A stretch of 64,000 bases of DNA from Streptomyces lydicus (GTDB taxonomy: Bacteria > Actinomycetota > Actinomycetes > Streptomycetales > Streptomycetaceae). Under the pieces are notes generated by a model, which saw nothing but the letters and a program-made list of their open reading frames with translations, had not been told where the DNA came from and ran no database searches. Both the position numbers and the translations under genes were made by a program. The DNA is taken from assembly GCF_001729485.1 (NCBI RefSeq), contig NZ_CP017157.1:3534001-3598000 (forward strand), read 5' to 3'. Of the stretch, positions 25,072 through 32,869 are shown one piece after another; position 1 is the stretch's first letter, and each line of letters begins with the position of its first letter.

Positions 25072-25806
25072 ATGCCCAGCCACCGCACCCCCGCCCACCT
25101 GCACAGCACCGACGGCTCGCCGGTGCGCGTCCTGGTCGTCGACGACGAACCGGACCTCACCGAGGTGCTCTCCGGCGCCCTGGCGAGCGAGGGCTGGGAG
25201 GTGCGCAGCGCCGCCGACGGCACCCAGGCGCTCGCTTTGGCCCGCACCTTCCGCCCGCACGCCGTCGTCCTGGACTGGATGCTGCCCGACCTGGACGGCC
25301 TCGCGGTGCTGCGGCTGCTGCGCCAGGAACTGGAGACGGTCTGCGTCCTCTTCCTCACCGCGCGTGACGCCGTCGAGGACCGGATCGCGGGCATCACCGC
25401 GGGCGGCGACGACTACGTGACCAAGCCGTTCAGCCTAGAAGAGGTGCTCGCACGGCTCCGCGGGCTGCTGCGCCGGGCCGGCATGGCACGCGAGCCGGAC
25501 GGCGACCGGCTGGTCGTCGGGGACCTCGTGATGGACGAGGAGGCCCGGGAGGTACTCCGCGGCGGCGAGCTGGTCGAGCTGTCCCGCACCGAGTTCGAGC
25601 TGCTCAGGTTCCTGATGCGCAATCCACGGCGGGTGCTCTCCAAGGCGCAGATCCTGGACCGGGTCTGGTCCTACGACTTCGGCGGCCGGTCGCACGTCGT
25701 CGAGCTCTACATCAGCTATCTGCGCAAGAAGATCGACGCCGGCCGGACCCCGATGATCCACACCGTCCGCGGCGTCGGCTACGTCCTCAAGCCGGAGTCC
25801 CCGTGA
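25072..25806 (+). CDS. OmpR-family response regulator
   Basis: A 244-residue two-component regulator. The receiver domain (about residues 19-130) has the acidic pair in 'VLVVDDEPDLTEVL', the phospho-acceptor Asp in 'HAVVLDWMLPDLDG', Thr in 'CVLFLTARDA' and Lys in 'DDYVTKPFSLEEVL'. The C-terminal winged helix (about 150-240) has 'VELSRTEFELLRFLMRNPRRVLSKAQI' and 'VVELYISYLRKKID'. It overlaps the kinase gene by 4 bp. It is divergent from the flavin redox operon, which it probably controls through the repeats in the shared intergenic region. Confidence 0.93.
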   Translation: MPSHRTPAHLHSTDGSPVRVLVVDDEPDLTEVLSGALASEGWEVRSAADGTQALALARTFRPHAVVLDWMLPDLDGLAVLRLLRQELETVCVLFLTARDAVEDRIAGITAGGDDYVTKPFSLEEVLARLRGLLRRAGMAREPDGDRLVVGDLVMDEEAREVLRGGELVELSRTEFELLRFLMRNPRRVLSKAQILDRVWSYDFGGRSHVVELYISYLRKKIDAGRTPMIHTVRGVGYVLKPESP

Positions 25807-27251
25807 GCCGGTTCTTCCCCCGTACCCTGCGCAGCCAGCTCACCGCGGGACTGGTCGCGCTCCTGGCCCTGGCCTGCCTCGCGGTGGGCGTGACCACCGC
25901 CCTCGCGCTCGAAGGGTTCCTGGTGCGCCGCCTGGACCAGCAGCTGTCCGCGGCCGCCGGGCGGTTCGCGGTGAGCCTGGAGCACGAGGCCCGGCCGGAC
26001 GCCGACAACCGGCCCGACACCCGCGGCCAGTCCGACGGCACCTTCGGCGCCCGGCTGCTGCGCGGGAACCCGACGCAGGCCGCCGTCGTCCGCCAGCAGA
26101 CGGATGCCGCGGTGCCGCTGACCGCCGACGACCGCCGGGCGCTGGCCGGCCTCCCCGCCGACGGCACCGGCCACAGCCTCCGGCTGTCCGCACTCGGGCG
26201 CTACCGCGTCAACGCGGTCACCGGCGACGACGGCGACGTCCTGGTCACCGGCCTGCCGCTGCACCCCGTCGAGGAGACCGTGCACCGGCTGGAGGCCGTG
26301 GAGGCCGCGGTGTTCGGCGGGGCCCTCGTGATCACCGGCGTCCTGGGCGCGCTGTGGGTACGGCTGTCGCTGCGCCCCCTGCGCCGCGTCACCACCACGG
26401 CCTCGCGGGTCGCCGAGCTGCCGCTGGCCAGCGGCGAGGTGGCGATGCCGGCGCCGGTGCCGGTGGCCGACGCCCGCACCGAGGTCGGCCAGGTGGGCAC
26501 CGCCCTCAACCGGATGCTCGGCCACGTCGGCAACGCCCTGGAACGCCGTCACGCCAGCGAGGAGCGGCTGCGTCACTTCGCCGCCGACGCCAGCCACGAA
26601 CTGCGGACCCCGGTGGCCAACGTCCGCGGCCACGCCGAACTCGCCCTCCGGCACAAGGGGCCGGTGCCCGGCGAGGTCCGGCGCTCCCTGGACCGCATCC
26701 AGGCCGAGTCGGAACGGATGAGCCGGCTGGTCGACGACCTGCTGCTGCTCGCCCGCCTCGACGCGGGCCGCGCCCTGGAACACGAGCCCGTGGACCTGAC
26801 CCGGCTGGTGCTCGACGCGATCGACGACGCCCGGGCGGCCGGCCCCGGCCACCGCTGGCGGCTCGACCTCCCCGAGACCGCGGTGACCACCACCGGCGAC
26901 GAGCACCGTCTCCAGCAGGCGATCGGCAATCTGCTGGCCAACGCCCGTACCCACACCCCCGCCGGCACCGCGGTCACCGTGCGCCTGGCCGCCGAGGAGC
27001 GCGGCACCGTCCTGACGGTCGAGGACGACGGCCCCGGCATCCCCGAGGAACTCCAGCCGGAGGTCTTCGGCCGCTTCGTCCGGGCCGACCACAGCCGCTC
27101 CCGCGCCGCCGGCGGCACCGGACTCGGGCTCGCCATCGTGCAGGCGGTGGTCACCGCGCACGGTGGCCGGATCGACCTGACCAGCCGCCCCGGACGTACG
27201 GCGGTCACCGTGACCCTTCCGCCGGCCGGACCGGCACCCTCGGACGGCTGA
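25803..27251 (+). CDS. Sensor histidine kinase
   Basis: A 482-residue membrane kinase starting at a GTG that overlaps the regulator stop (GTGA). Segments in order: TM1 (about 12-35, 'LTAGLVALLALACLAVGVTT'), an extracytoplasmic sensor region of about 125 residues, TM2 (about 160-182), a HAMP linker, the phospho-acceptor His in 'FAADASHELRTPVANVRGH', and an ATPase domain with the N box 'NLLANARTHTP', G1 'DDGPGIP' and G2 'GGTGLGLAIV'. It pairs with the upstream response regulator. The signal is unknown; the neighbouring redox operon suggests a redox, metal or envelope cue. Confidence 0.93.
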   Translation: MSRFFPRTLRSQLTAGLVALLALACLAVGVTTALALEGFLVRRLDQQLSAAAGRFAVSLEHEARPDADNRPDTRGQSDGTFGARLLRGNPTQAAVVRQQTDAAVPLTADDRRALAGLPADGTGHSLRLSALGRYRVNAVTGDDGDVLVTGLPLHPVEETVHRLEAVEAAVFGGALVITGVLGALWVRLSLRPLRRVTTTASRVAELPLASGEVAMPAPVPVADARTEVGQVGTALNRMLGHVGNALERRHASEERLRHFAADASHELRTPVANVRGHAELALRHKGPVPGEVRRSLDRIQAESERMSRLVDDLLLLARLDAGRALEHEPVDLTRLVLDAIDDARAAGPGHRWRLDLPETAVTTTGDEHRLQQAIGNLLANARTHTPAGTAVTVRLAAEERGTVLTVEDDGPGIPEELQPEVFGRFVRADHSRSRAAGGTGLGLAIVQAVVTAHGGRIDLTSRPGRTAVTVTLPPAGPAPSDG

Positions 27252-27260
27252 GCGACCGCA

Positions 27261-27294
27261 CGGCGGCCCGGCGCCGGTACGGCCGTGGCCGCCG
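27261..27294. terminator. Possible stem-loop between kinase and PPK2 genes
   Basis: CGGCGGCC (27261-27268) and GGCCGCCG (27287-27294) can pair across an 18-base loop between convergent genes. The loop is long, so confidence is low. Confidence 0.35.
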
Positions 27295-27305
27295 GTCCGG
27301 GCCCG

Positions 27306-28124
27306 TCAGTCCGCCAGCTCCGCCGAGTGGTCGGGCACGTAGGTCTGCAGGTCCCGGGGCGGCCGCCGGTATCCGGTGGCCGGGGGCCGCGGCGGGAGGT
27401 CGAGCGCGGGCGGGGCGATGTCGCGGTAGGACACCGTGGACAGCAGGTGGGCGATCATGTTCAGCCGGGCCCGGCGCTTGTCGTCGCTCTCGACGACGTA
27501 CCACGGGGCCTCCGTGATGTCGGTGTGCACGAACATCTCGTCCTTGGCCCGCGAGTACTCCTCCCAGCGGGTCAGCGACTCCAGATCCATGGCGGAGAGC
27601 TTCCAGCGCCGCGCCGGGTCCTTCAGCCGGCTGCGGAACCGCTGCTCCTGCACCGCGTCGCTCACCGAGAACCAGTACTTGCGCAGCAGGATGCCGTCCT
27701 CCACCAGCATCCGCTCGAAGACCGGGCACTGCCGCAGGAACAGCTGGTACTCGACCGGGGTGCAGAAGCCCATCACCCGCTCGACGCCGGCCCGGTTGTA
27801 CCAGCTCCGGTCGAACAGCACGATCTCGCCGGCCGCCGGCAGGTGCTCCGCGTAGCGCTGGAAGTACCACTGGGTGCGCTCCCGCTCGGTGGGCCGGGGC
27901 AGCGCCACGATCCGCGCCACACGGGGGTTGAGGTACTGGGTGACCCGTTTGATGGTGCTGCCCTTGCCCGCCGCGTCGCGCCCCTCGAAGACCACGACGA
28001 GCCGGGCGCCCTCGGCCCGCACCCACTCCTGAAGCGTCACCAGCTCCGTCTGGAGCCGGTAGAGCTCCCGCTCGTACAGCGCCTTCGGCAGCTTTCCGCG
28101 GCTCTTGCCGTCTTGCTTCGCCAT
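27306..28124 (-). CDS. ppk2: Polyphosphate kinase 2
   Basis: A 272-residue PPK2-family enzyme that transfers phosphate between polyphosphate and nucleotides. The P-loop is 'VVVFEGRDAAGKGSTIKRV' (about residues 45-60), the Walker B region is 'EIVLFDRSWYNRAGVERVMGF', and the lid helix is 'WKLSAMDLESLTRWEEY'. The single-domain length fits class I. It is divergent from a CBS-BON gene, with a GG-T-CCGTACGG-C-CC palindrome in between. Polyphosphate metabolism fits the dormancy or low-oxygen theme of the next four genes. Confidence 0.92.
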   Translation of the reverse strand: MAKQDGKSRGKLPKALYERELYRLQTELVTLQEWVRAEGARLVVVFEGRDAAGKGSTIKRVTQYLNPRVARIVALPRPTERERTQWYFQRYAEHLPAAGEIVLFDRSWYNRAGVERVMGFCTPVEYQLFLRQCPVFERMLVEDGILLRKYWFSVSDAVQEQRFRSRLKDPARRWKLSAMDLESLTRWEEYSRAKDEMFVHTDITEAPWYVVESDDKRRARLNMIAHLLSTVSYRDIAPPALDLPPRPPATGYRRPPRDLQTYVPDHSAELAD

Positions 28125-28168
28125 GCGACGACGGTACGGAGAAAAGCCGCGGCGTGCGGCGGGCGATT

Positions 28169-28182
28169 GGTCCGTACGGCCC
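28169..28182. promoter_or_regulatory. DosR-box-like palindrome, site 1 (ppk2 / CBS intergenic)
   Basis: GGTCCGTACGGCCC has 6-TA-6 dyad symmetry with one mismatch pair. It lies 44 bp from the ppk2 start and 66 bp from the CBS-BON start. It matches site 2 at 30289-30302 (GGGCCGAACGGCCC) at 12 of 14 positions. The layout equals the mycobacterial DosR box (GGGACT-WW-AGTCCC). Confidence 0.6.
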
Positions 28183-28248
28183 CTGCCCTGCGACGCCGGG
28201 GGAGGGGAGGCTGGAGGTGTCGCCACGGCCGCTGCCGAGGAGGGCGTC

Positions 28249-28935
28249 ATGGCACACACCCCGTGCACCGTCAACGATGTGATGACCCGGACCGTCTACG
28301 CGGTCGGTCAGGAAGCGGGTTTCAAGGAGATCGTCGAGACCATGGAGCGGCGGAAGGTCAGCGCACTGCCCGTGCTCGCCGGGGAAGGGCGGGTGATCGG
28401 CGTGGTCTCCGAGGCCGATCTGCTGCCCAAGGAGGAGTTCCGGACGGCGCAGCCGAGCCGGCTGGAGCAGCTGGACCGGCTGGACGACGTCCGCAAGGCC
28501 GGGGCCCTGACCGCCCGGGAACTGATGAGCGCGCCCGCCCTGACCGTGCGGGCCGACGACACCGTGGCGCAGGCGGCGCGGACGATGGCCCACAAGTCCG
28601 TCAAGCGCCTCCCCGTGATCGACGCGCAGGGCATGCTGCAAGGCATCGTCAGCCGCTCCGACCTGCTGAAGGTGTTCCTGCGCTCCGATGCGGAGCTCGC
28701 GGCGGAGGTCCGCACGGAGATCGTCGGGCGGCTCTTCCCCGAAGCGCTGGACGACATCTCGGTGGAGGTCGCCGACGGGACGGTCACCCTCCGGGGCCCG
28801 CTCCGCGGCCGGGAACTCAGGGCGGTGGCGGCCCGTCTGGTGCGGGCGGTGGAGGGCGTCGTCGACGTGACCTTCCACGTCACCGACCCGGCTCCGGCCC
28901 GCACGGGGCCGGCAGCGGAGACCTCCGGTTCGTGA
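28249..28935 (+). CDS. CBS-CBS-BON domain protein 1
   Basis: A 228-residue soluble protein. Two CBS domains (about residues 8-65 and 90-145) show the 'VSALPVLAGEGRVIGVVSEADLL' and 'VKRLPVIDAQGMLQGIVSRSDLL' repeats, which usually bind adenine nucleotides. A BON-like domain (about 150-215) has 'ISVEVADGTVTLRGPLRGREL'. Such CBS-BON proteins recur in actinobacterial low-oxygen and dormancy regions, where they may sense energy charge. The ATG at 28249 has a GAGGAGGGCGTC ribosome binding site. The following gene is a close relative, so the two probably arose by tandem duplication. Confidence 0.9.
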   Translation: MAHTPCTVNDVMTRTVYAVGQEAGFKEIVETMERRKVSALPVLAGEGRVIGVVSEADLLPKEEFRTAQPSRLEQLDRLDDVRKAGALTARELMSAPALTVRADDTVAQAARTMAHKSVKRLPVIDAQGMLQGIVSRSDLLKVFLRSDAELAAEVRTEIVGRLFPEALDDISVEVADGTVTLRGPLRGRELRAVAARLVRAVEGVVDVTFHVTDPAPARTGPAAETSGS

Positions 28936-28938
28936 GGG

Positions 28939-28952
28939 GCACCGGACGGCCC
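28939..28952. promoter_or_regulatory. Degenerate DosR-box-like site upstream of the second CBS gene
   Basis: GCACCGGACGGCCC keeps the right half CGGCCC and four of six left-half bases of the two better sites, but its centre is GA rather than AA or TA. It lies 22 bp before the second CBS gene, overlapping its leader. Weak evidence. Confidence 0.3.
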
Positions 28953-28974
28953 CGGTCCGGAGGGAGGACCCGAC

Positions 28975-29592
28975 ATGAAGCGCCGACGGGTCGGCAGCGT
29001 CATGACCGATGAGGTGGTCCGTGCGCGGAGCGGGACACCGGCCGCCCAACTGACGCGGTGGCTGCGGGAGTACGACATCAGCGGCCTGCCGGTGGTGGAC
29101 GCCGACGACCGGGTGATCGGGGTCGTCTCGGCCACGGACCTGGCCCGGGCGGGGCGCGGCGCCGCGGGGCACGGGGACCTGACCGCCGGTGCGGTGATGT
29201 CCGCTCCCGCGCGTACGGTGCGGGCCGACGACTCCGTCGTCCGGGCGGCCCGGCTCATGAGCGCGAGCGGCATCGAGCGGCTTCCGGTGGTGGACGAGGA
29301 GGCCCGGCTGATCGGCATGCTCACCCGGCGGGACGTATTGCGGATCTTCGCGCGCGCGGACGCCGAGATCCGCGAGGAGGTGTCCGACGACATCCTGGTG
29401 CGGGCGCTGTGGCTGAGCCCGACGAGCGTGGCGGTGTCCGTCCACGACGGGGTGGTGACGCTCGGCGGGTCCCTGGAGAACAGCGGCCAAGTGGCCCTCG
29501 CCGTAAGGATGACCCGGCAGGTCGACGGGGTCACCGCGGTCGTCAACCGTCTCACCTACCGGCACGAGGCGCCCGGGCGTCAGCGGGCGTGA
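28975..29592 (+). CDS. CBS-CBS-BON domain protein 2
   Basis: A 205-residue homologue of the preceding protein. It has two CBS domains ('DISGLPVVDADDRVIGVVSATDLA' and 'GIERLPVVDEEARLIGMLTRRDVL') followed by a BON-like segment ('VSVHDGVVTLGGSLENSGQVALAVRMTRQVDGV', described by its ends). The linker between the CBS domains is shorter than in the first copy. The ATG at 28975 has GGAGGGAGGACCCGAC upstream. It is probably cotranscribed with copy 1 (39-bp gap). The likely ligand is an adenine nucleotide; the likely role is an energy-sensing partner of another protein. No enzyme domain is present. Confidence 0.88.
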   Translation: MKRRRVGSVMTDEVVRARSGTPAAQLTRWLREYDISGLPVVDADDRVIGVVSATDLARAGRGAAGHGDLTAGAVMSAPARTVRADDSVVRAARLMSASGIERLPVVDEEARLIGMLTRRDVLRIFARADAEIREEVSDDILVRALWLSPTSVAVSVHDGVVTLGGSLENSGQVALAVRMTRQVDGVTAVVNRLTYRHEAPGRQRA

Positions 29593-29608
29593 CCGCCCGG
29601 CCGGGCGG
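29593..29608. terminator. 16-bp GC palindrome after the CBS genes
   Basis: CCGCCCGGCCGGGCGG begins immediately after the stop codon, between convergent genes. It has no loop bases, so the real hairpin would open the central CCGG. Confidence 0.4.
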
Positions 29609-29635
29609 GGCGGGCCTCCGGCGGCGCCGCGGCGG

Positions 29636-29671
29636 TCACGTCCGGCGGTGCGCGCTCACGTCTGGCGGTGC
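29636..29671. repeat. 16-bp direct repeat spanning the Rv1733c-like 3' end
   Basis: TCACGTCCGGCGGTGC (29636-29651) is repeated with one mismatch as TCACGTCTGGCGGTGC (29656-29671), with a 20-bp period. The second copy encodes the last residues and stop codon of the leftward gene, so the first copy is a duplicated gene end lying just beyond it. Confidence 0.6.
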
Positions 29672-30231
29672 CGCCACTCGGCGTCCAGTTCCGCCCACTC
29701 CCGCTCCCACTGCGCGGCGCGCCGCCGGTTCAGCAGCGCCGCGCCGGCCCGCTCGGCGCCCACCAGCAGCAGACCGGTGCCGGACGCGGCGACGGTGCCC
29801 ACCGCGATGGTCTGCGCCAGGGAGTCCGCGGGCGTCAAGGGATCGCGTACCAGCGCTCCGTGCCGGTCGAGCCAGGCGGTGGTGCGGTCACCCGCCCGCA
29901 GCCCCGGTGCCACCGTTGTCTCTCCGGTCCGCACCGCGCCGTCGCCGGCCGTCCACCGCACCGTCGCGCGGACCCGGCCCGCCGCGCCGCCGGTGGAGTC
30001 GAGCCCGATGCGCGCGGGCGGATCCGCCGTCAGCACGGCGGACACGCTGTGCCAGCTGTGGCTCTCCCGCGCGGACGCGGAGTCCACCGCGCCGGCGGCC
30101 GTGACACCGGCGGCCGGTGCCAGCACCGCGACCAGCACGCCGGTGACCAGGATCATCCAGGACTCGGCGACATCCGTGCCGCGCCTGAGCGGGCCGTGCC
30201 GCCACGGCGGGCGGATCTTCCGGAGAGGCAT
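29656..30231 (-). CDS. Rv1733c-like membrane protein
   Basis: A 191-residue protein with the layout of the actinobacterial Rv1733c family. It has a basic N terminus ('MPLRKIRPPWRHGPLRRGTD'), one hydrophobic segment (about residues 26-50, 'MILVTGVLVAVLAPAAGV'), and an extracytoplasmic domain with 'ADPPARIGLDSTGGAAGRVRATVRW'. A conserved 'DRTTAWLDRHGALVRDPLTP' block and a second hydrophobic helix (about 135-158) follow. Rv1733c belongs to the DosR dormancy regulon in Mycobacterium tuberculosis; molecular function unknown. The ATG at 30231 has GAAAGGGG upstream. A DosR-box-like palindrome lies 57 bp upstream, shared with the divergent response regulator. Confidence 0.82.
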   Translation of the reverse strand: MPLRKIRPPWRHGPLRRGTDVAESWMILVTGVLVAVLAPAAGVTAAGAVDSASARESHSWHSVSAVLTADPPARIGLDSTGGAAGRVRATVRWTAGDGAVRTGETTVAPGLRAGDRTTAWLDRHGALVRDPLTPADSLAQTIAVGTVAASGTGLLLVGAERAGAALLNRRRAAQWEREWAELDAEWRHRQT

Positions 30232-30287
30232 CGCGCACCCCTTTCGCCCTGTCCTTCGACCGTGCCACGCCGGACGGGCCGGTGTGA

Positions 30288-30303
30288 GGGGCCGAACGGC
30301 CCC
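30288..30303. promoter_or_regulatory. DosR-box-like palindrome, site 2 (Rv1733c-like / response regulator intergenic)
   Basis: GGGGCCGAACGGCCCC is a perfect 7-bp dyad around AA. The inner 14 bases match site 1 at 28169-28182 at 12 of 14 positions. It lies between two divergent genes of the dormancy-like cluster, one of them the DosR/NarL-type regulator itself, which suggests autoregulation. Confidence 0.65.
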
Positions 30304-30410
30304 GGTCGCGCGGCGCCCACCGGGCCGGGGCGGTGCCGCCCTGGCACCGCCCCGCGATCCGGGCCACGATGGGGGCAGCGGGCAGGGTCCGGTATCCGTC
30401 GGAGGGCGTG

Positions 30411-31112
30411 ATGAGCGAGGCTGCGGCATTCTCACCGGAGCGGCCGATCCGGGTGTTCCTGCTCGACGACCACGAGGTGGTCCGCCGTGGGGTGCAGGAC
30501 CTGCTGGACGCGGAACCGGACATCGAGGTGGTGGGTGATGCCGGTACGGCCGATCATGCGTTGGCCCGTGGTCCGGCGCTGCGGCCGGATGTCGCGGTGC
30601 TGGATGTGCGGCTGCCGGACGGCGACGGGGTCTCGGTCTGCCGGGAGCTGCGCTCGCGGATGCCGGGTCTGGCGTGTTTGATGCTCACCTCGTTCGACGA
30701 CGACGATGCGCTGCTGGACGCGATCATGGCCGGGGCGGCCGGTTATGTGCTCAAGGAGATCAAGGGCGCCGACCTGGTGGCCGCCGTACGGACGGTCGCC
30801 TCCGGGCGCTCGATGCTGGACCCGGCGACGACCGCACGGCTGATGACCACGCTGCGCGGTGCGGAGAGCGCCGGCGAGCCGCAGGCGGACGCGCTGTCCG
30901 GGCTCTCCCCGCGGGAGCGGGAGATCGTCGGGCTCATCGGCGAGGGGTTGACGAACCGTCAGATCGGCAAGCGGCTCTACCTCTCCGAGAAGACCGTCAA
31001 GAACCACATCTCGCGGCTGCTGGCGAAACTCGGTGTGGAGCGGCGCATCCAGGCGGCGGTCCTCGCCACCCAGGCCCCCGCACCGCCCGGAACGCACCCG
31101 CGACGGCCGTGA
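30411..31112 (+). CDS. NarL/DosR-type LuxR-family response regulator (orphan)
   Basis: A 233-residue response regulator. The receiver domain (about 13-130) has '[18 protein letters not shown]', the phospho-acceptor Asp in '[14 protein letters not shown]', and Lys in '[13 protein letters not shown]'. The LuxR HTH (about 160-220) has '[40 protein letters not shown]', given here by its ends. The D-x-R-L-P-D-G-D-G and YVLKEIKG stretches resemble DosR/DevR. No sensor kinase gene is adjacent. Its position beside Rv1733c-like, CBS and PPK2 genes, with two DosR-box-like palindromes, makes it the likely controller of this low-oxygen/dormancy-type cluster. Confidence 0.88.
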   Translation: MSEAAAFSPERPIRVFLLDDHEVVRRGVQDLLDAEPDIEVVGDAGTADHALARGPALRPDVAVLDVRLPDGDGVSVCRELRSRMPGLACLMLTSFDDDDALLDAIMAGAAGYVLKEIKGADLVAAVRTVASGRSMLDPATTARLMTTLRGAESAGEPQADALSGLSPREREIVGLIGEGLTNRQIGKRLYLSEKTVKNHISRLLAKLGVERRIQAAVLATQAPAPPGTHPRRP

Positions 31113-31301
31113 CCCCGGCCACCGGCCCGGCGGGGAGGGCCCGGCCCGGTGGGCGACGTGCTGACCGTCACGCCGTGAACCGGGCCCACCGGGGTACAAC
31201 CACACCGGGTGACCGCCGCACGCGCTTTCGCGGACCGCGCCGGGGTGTGAAGCTGGCGGTCGGACAGCAGACTTTCACCGTCGACCCCATGGGGAGGCCC
31301 C

Positions 31302-31823
31302 GTGACCGGAGTGCGCCGGCTCGTCGTCCTGAGGCATGCCAAATCCGCCCGGCCACCGGGCGTGGACGACCACGCCCGGCCGCTCGCCGGGCGCGGCCGG
31401 CGCGACGCGGTGGCCGCGGGCCGCTGGCTGCGGGACGCCGGCTGCCTCCCGGACCTGGTGATCTGTTCGACCGCGGCCCGGGCCCGGGAGACCTGGGAGC
31501 TCGCCGCCGCCCAGTTGCCGGCGCCGCCCCCGGTCCGCCACGACGGCCGGCTCTACGGTGCGGACGCCGCCGACCTGCTCGCCGTCGTCCACGAAACCCC
31601 GGCCACCGTGGGCACGTTGCTGCTGGTGGGACACAATCCCGCGGTGCAGGACCTCGTTCTGCTGCTCGCCTCGGAGGCGCTCAGCGACGCCCTGGAACGC
31701 GTCCGCGAGAAGCTCCCCACCAGCGCGATCGCCGTCCTCGCCCAGCACGACCCGTGGCCGCGGGCCACCCCGCGCACGGCCCTGCTCACCGATCTGGCCG
31801 TGCCGCGCGGTCCGCACCACTGA
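31302..31823 (+). CDS. SixA-type phosphohistidine phosphatase / histidine phosphatase family
   Basis: A 173-residue histidine phosphatase. The catalytic R-H-A is in 'RLVVLRHAKSARPPG' (residues ~7-12; the RHG variant RHAKS marks SixA-like members), the second Arg is in 'CSTAARARETWELA', and the second His is in 'LLLVGHNPAVQDL'. SixA enzymes remove phosphate from phosphohistidine proteins. The start is a GTG at 31302 with GGGGAGG eight bases upstream. It follows the response regulator by 190 bp and may be transcribed separately. It converges on a methyltransferase gene. Confidence 0.9.
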   Translation: MTGVRRLVVLRHAKSARPPGVDDHARPLAGRGRRDAVAAGRWLRDAGCLPDLVICSTAARARETWELAAAQLPAPPPVRHDGRLYGADAADLLAVVHETPATVGTLLLVGHNPAVQDLVLLLASEALSDALERVREKLPTSAIAVLAQHDPWPRATPRTALLTDLAVPRGPHH

Positions 31824-31838
31824 GCGCGCCCGGCGCGG

Positions 31839-32579
31839 TCACGGCCGGGCGTCGCGGCGGAAGAGCGCCGTCCAGAGGAACGGCTCGCCGAAGCACGCCG
31901 ACCCCGGCGACTCGTCGTGCATGCGGCGCAGTTCGACTTCCGTCAGGTCACCGAAGATCCGGCGCAGCGACGCGGGGGTGTAGGCGAGGCCGCCGTGCAG
32001 GCGGGACTGCCGGTAGAAGTCGGCGTCGTCGAGCTCCGAGCCCATCGCACCGGACGCGAAACAGGTGAGGGCGAAGTGCCCGCCGGGGGCGAGCGACCGG
32101 TCGAGGAGCGCCAGGTAGCTGATGCGCCGGTGCGGCGGCAGATGGTGGAAGCAGCCGGAGTCGTAGATCAGGTCGTACGGGCCGCGGAGCGCGCCGCCGT
32201 CCGCGAGCGCGAACGCGTCGCCGGGCAGGAACCGCACCCGGGCCGCTGCCGCGCCGGCCCGCTCCTCGGCCCAGGCGAGGGCCGCGGGGGAGAGGTCCAC
32301 CGCGTCGACCTCGAAGCCCCGCGACGCCAGGTGCAGGGCGTTGCGCCCCGGGCCGCAGCCGAGGTCGAGCGCGCGCCCCGGGCCGAGCAGGTCGCGTTCG
32401 AGGTACTCGACCAGGTTCTCGTCGGGCTTCGCCGCGAAGAACGGCACCGCCCTGGAGCGGTCGGCGTAGAAGTCGTCCCACCACGCGGCCCCGTCGGCGG
32501 TCCAGCGGTCCGCCTCCGGTGCGAACAGGCCGTCCAGCAGCCTGAGGACGTCGTCGACGGTGTGGATGTTCCGGTCCAT
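31839..32579 (-). CDS. Class I SAM-dependent methyltransferase
   Basis: A 246-residue methyltransferase with motif I 'GRALDLGCGPGRNALHLA' (about residues 67-80), the acidic motif II in 'FEVDAVDLSPAALAWA', and 'YDLIYDSGCFHHLPPHRRISYLALL' as the substrate-side block. This overall pattern resembles TehB/thiopurine-type small-molecule methyltransferases. The ATG at 32579 has GGAAGGGGG upstream and gives the usual 60-residue helical cap. No pathway partner is adjacent. It may act on a xenobiotic, metalloid or halide-like substrate, but nothing in the sequence settles this. Confidence 0.85.
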   Translation of the reverse strand: MDRNIHTVDDVLRLLDGLFAPEADRWTADGAAWWDDFYADRSRAVPFFAAKPDENLVEYLERDLLGPGRALDLGCGPGRNALHLASRGFEVDAVDLSPAALAWAEERAGAAAARVRFLPGDAFALADGGALRGPYDLIYDSGCFHHLPPHRRISYLALLDRSLAPGGHFALTCFASGAMGSELDDADFYRQSRLHGGLAYTPASLRRIFGDLTEVELRRMHDESPGSACFGEPFLWTALFRRDARP

Positions 32580-32869
32580 CCGGATCCCCCTTCCCGGTCC
32601 GTCGACGGTACCGTCGGCAGTGGGGAAAGCCCAGCTCAGGGCGGGTGGCCGGAGGTCGTGAGCGGTCGTGTGAGCGCCCCGCGGGACGAGGTGCGGGGCC
32701 GCACCCGCGGCAGGGGGCGGGACGCCCTCGATGCCCCCGGGAGGGGCCGTCACGGGACCGTTCCCGGCCCCGCCGGCCCGGCTTTTTCCGGCGACCGGCA
32801 CCCGGTGTCCGAGGACCGGTAACTGACGTTCAGGGGCGTGGACTTGGGGCCACGGCCGGCGGCGCGGGG

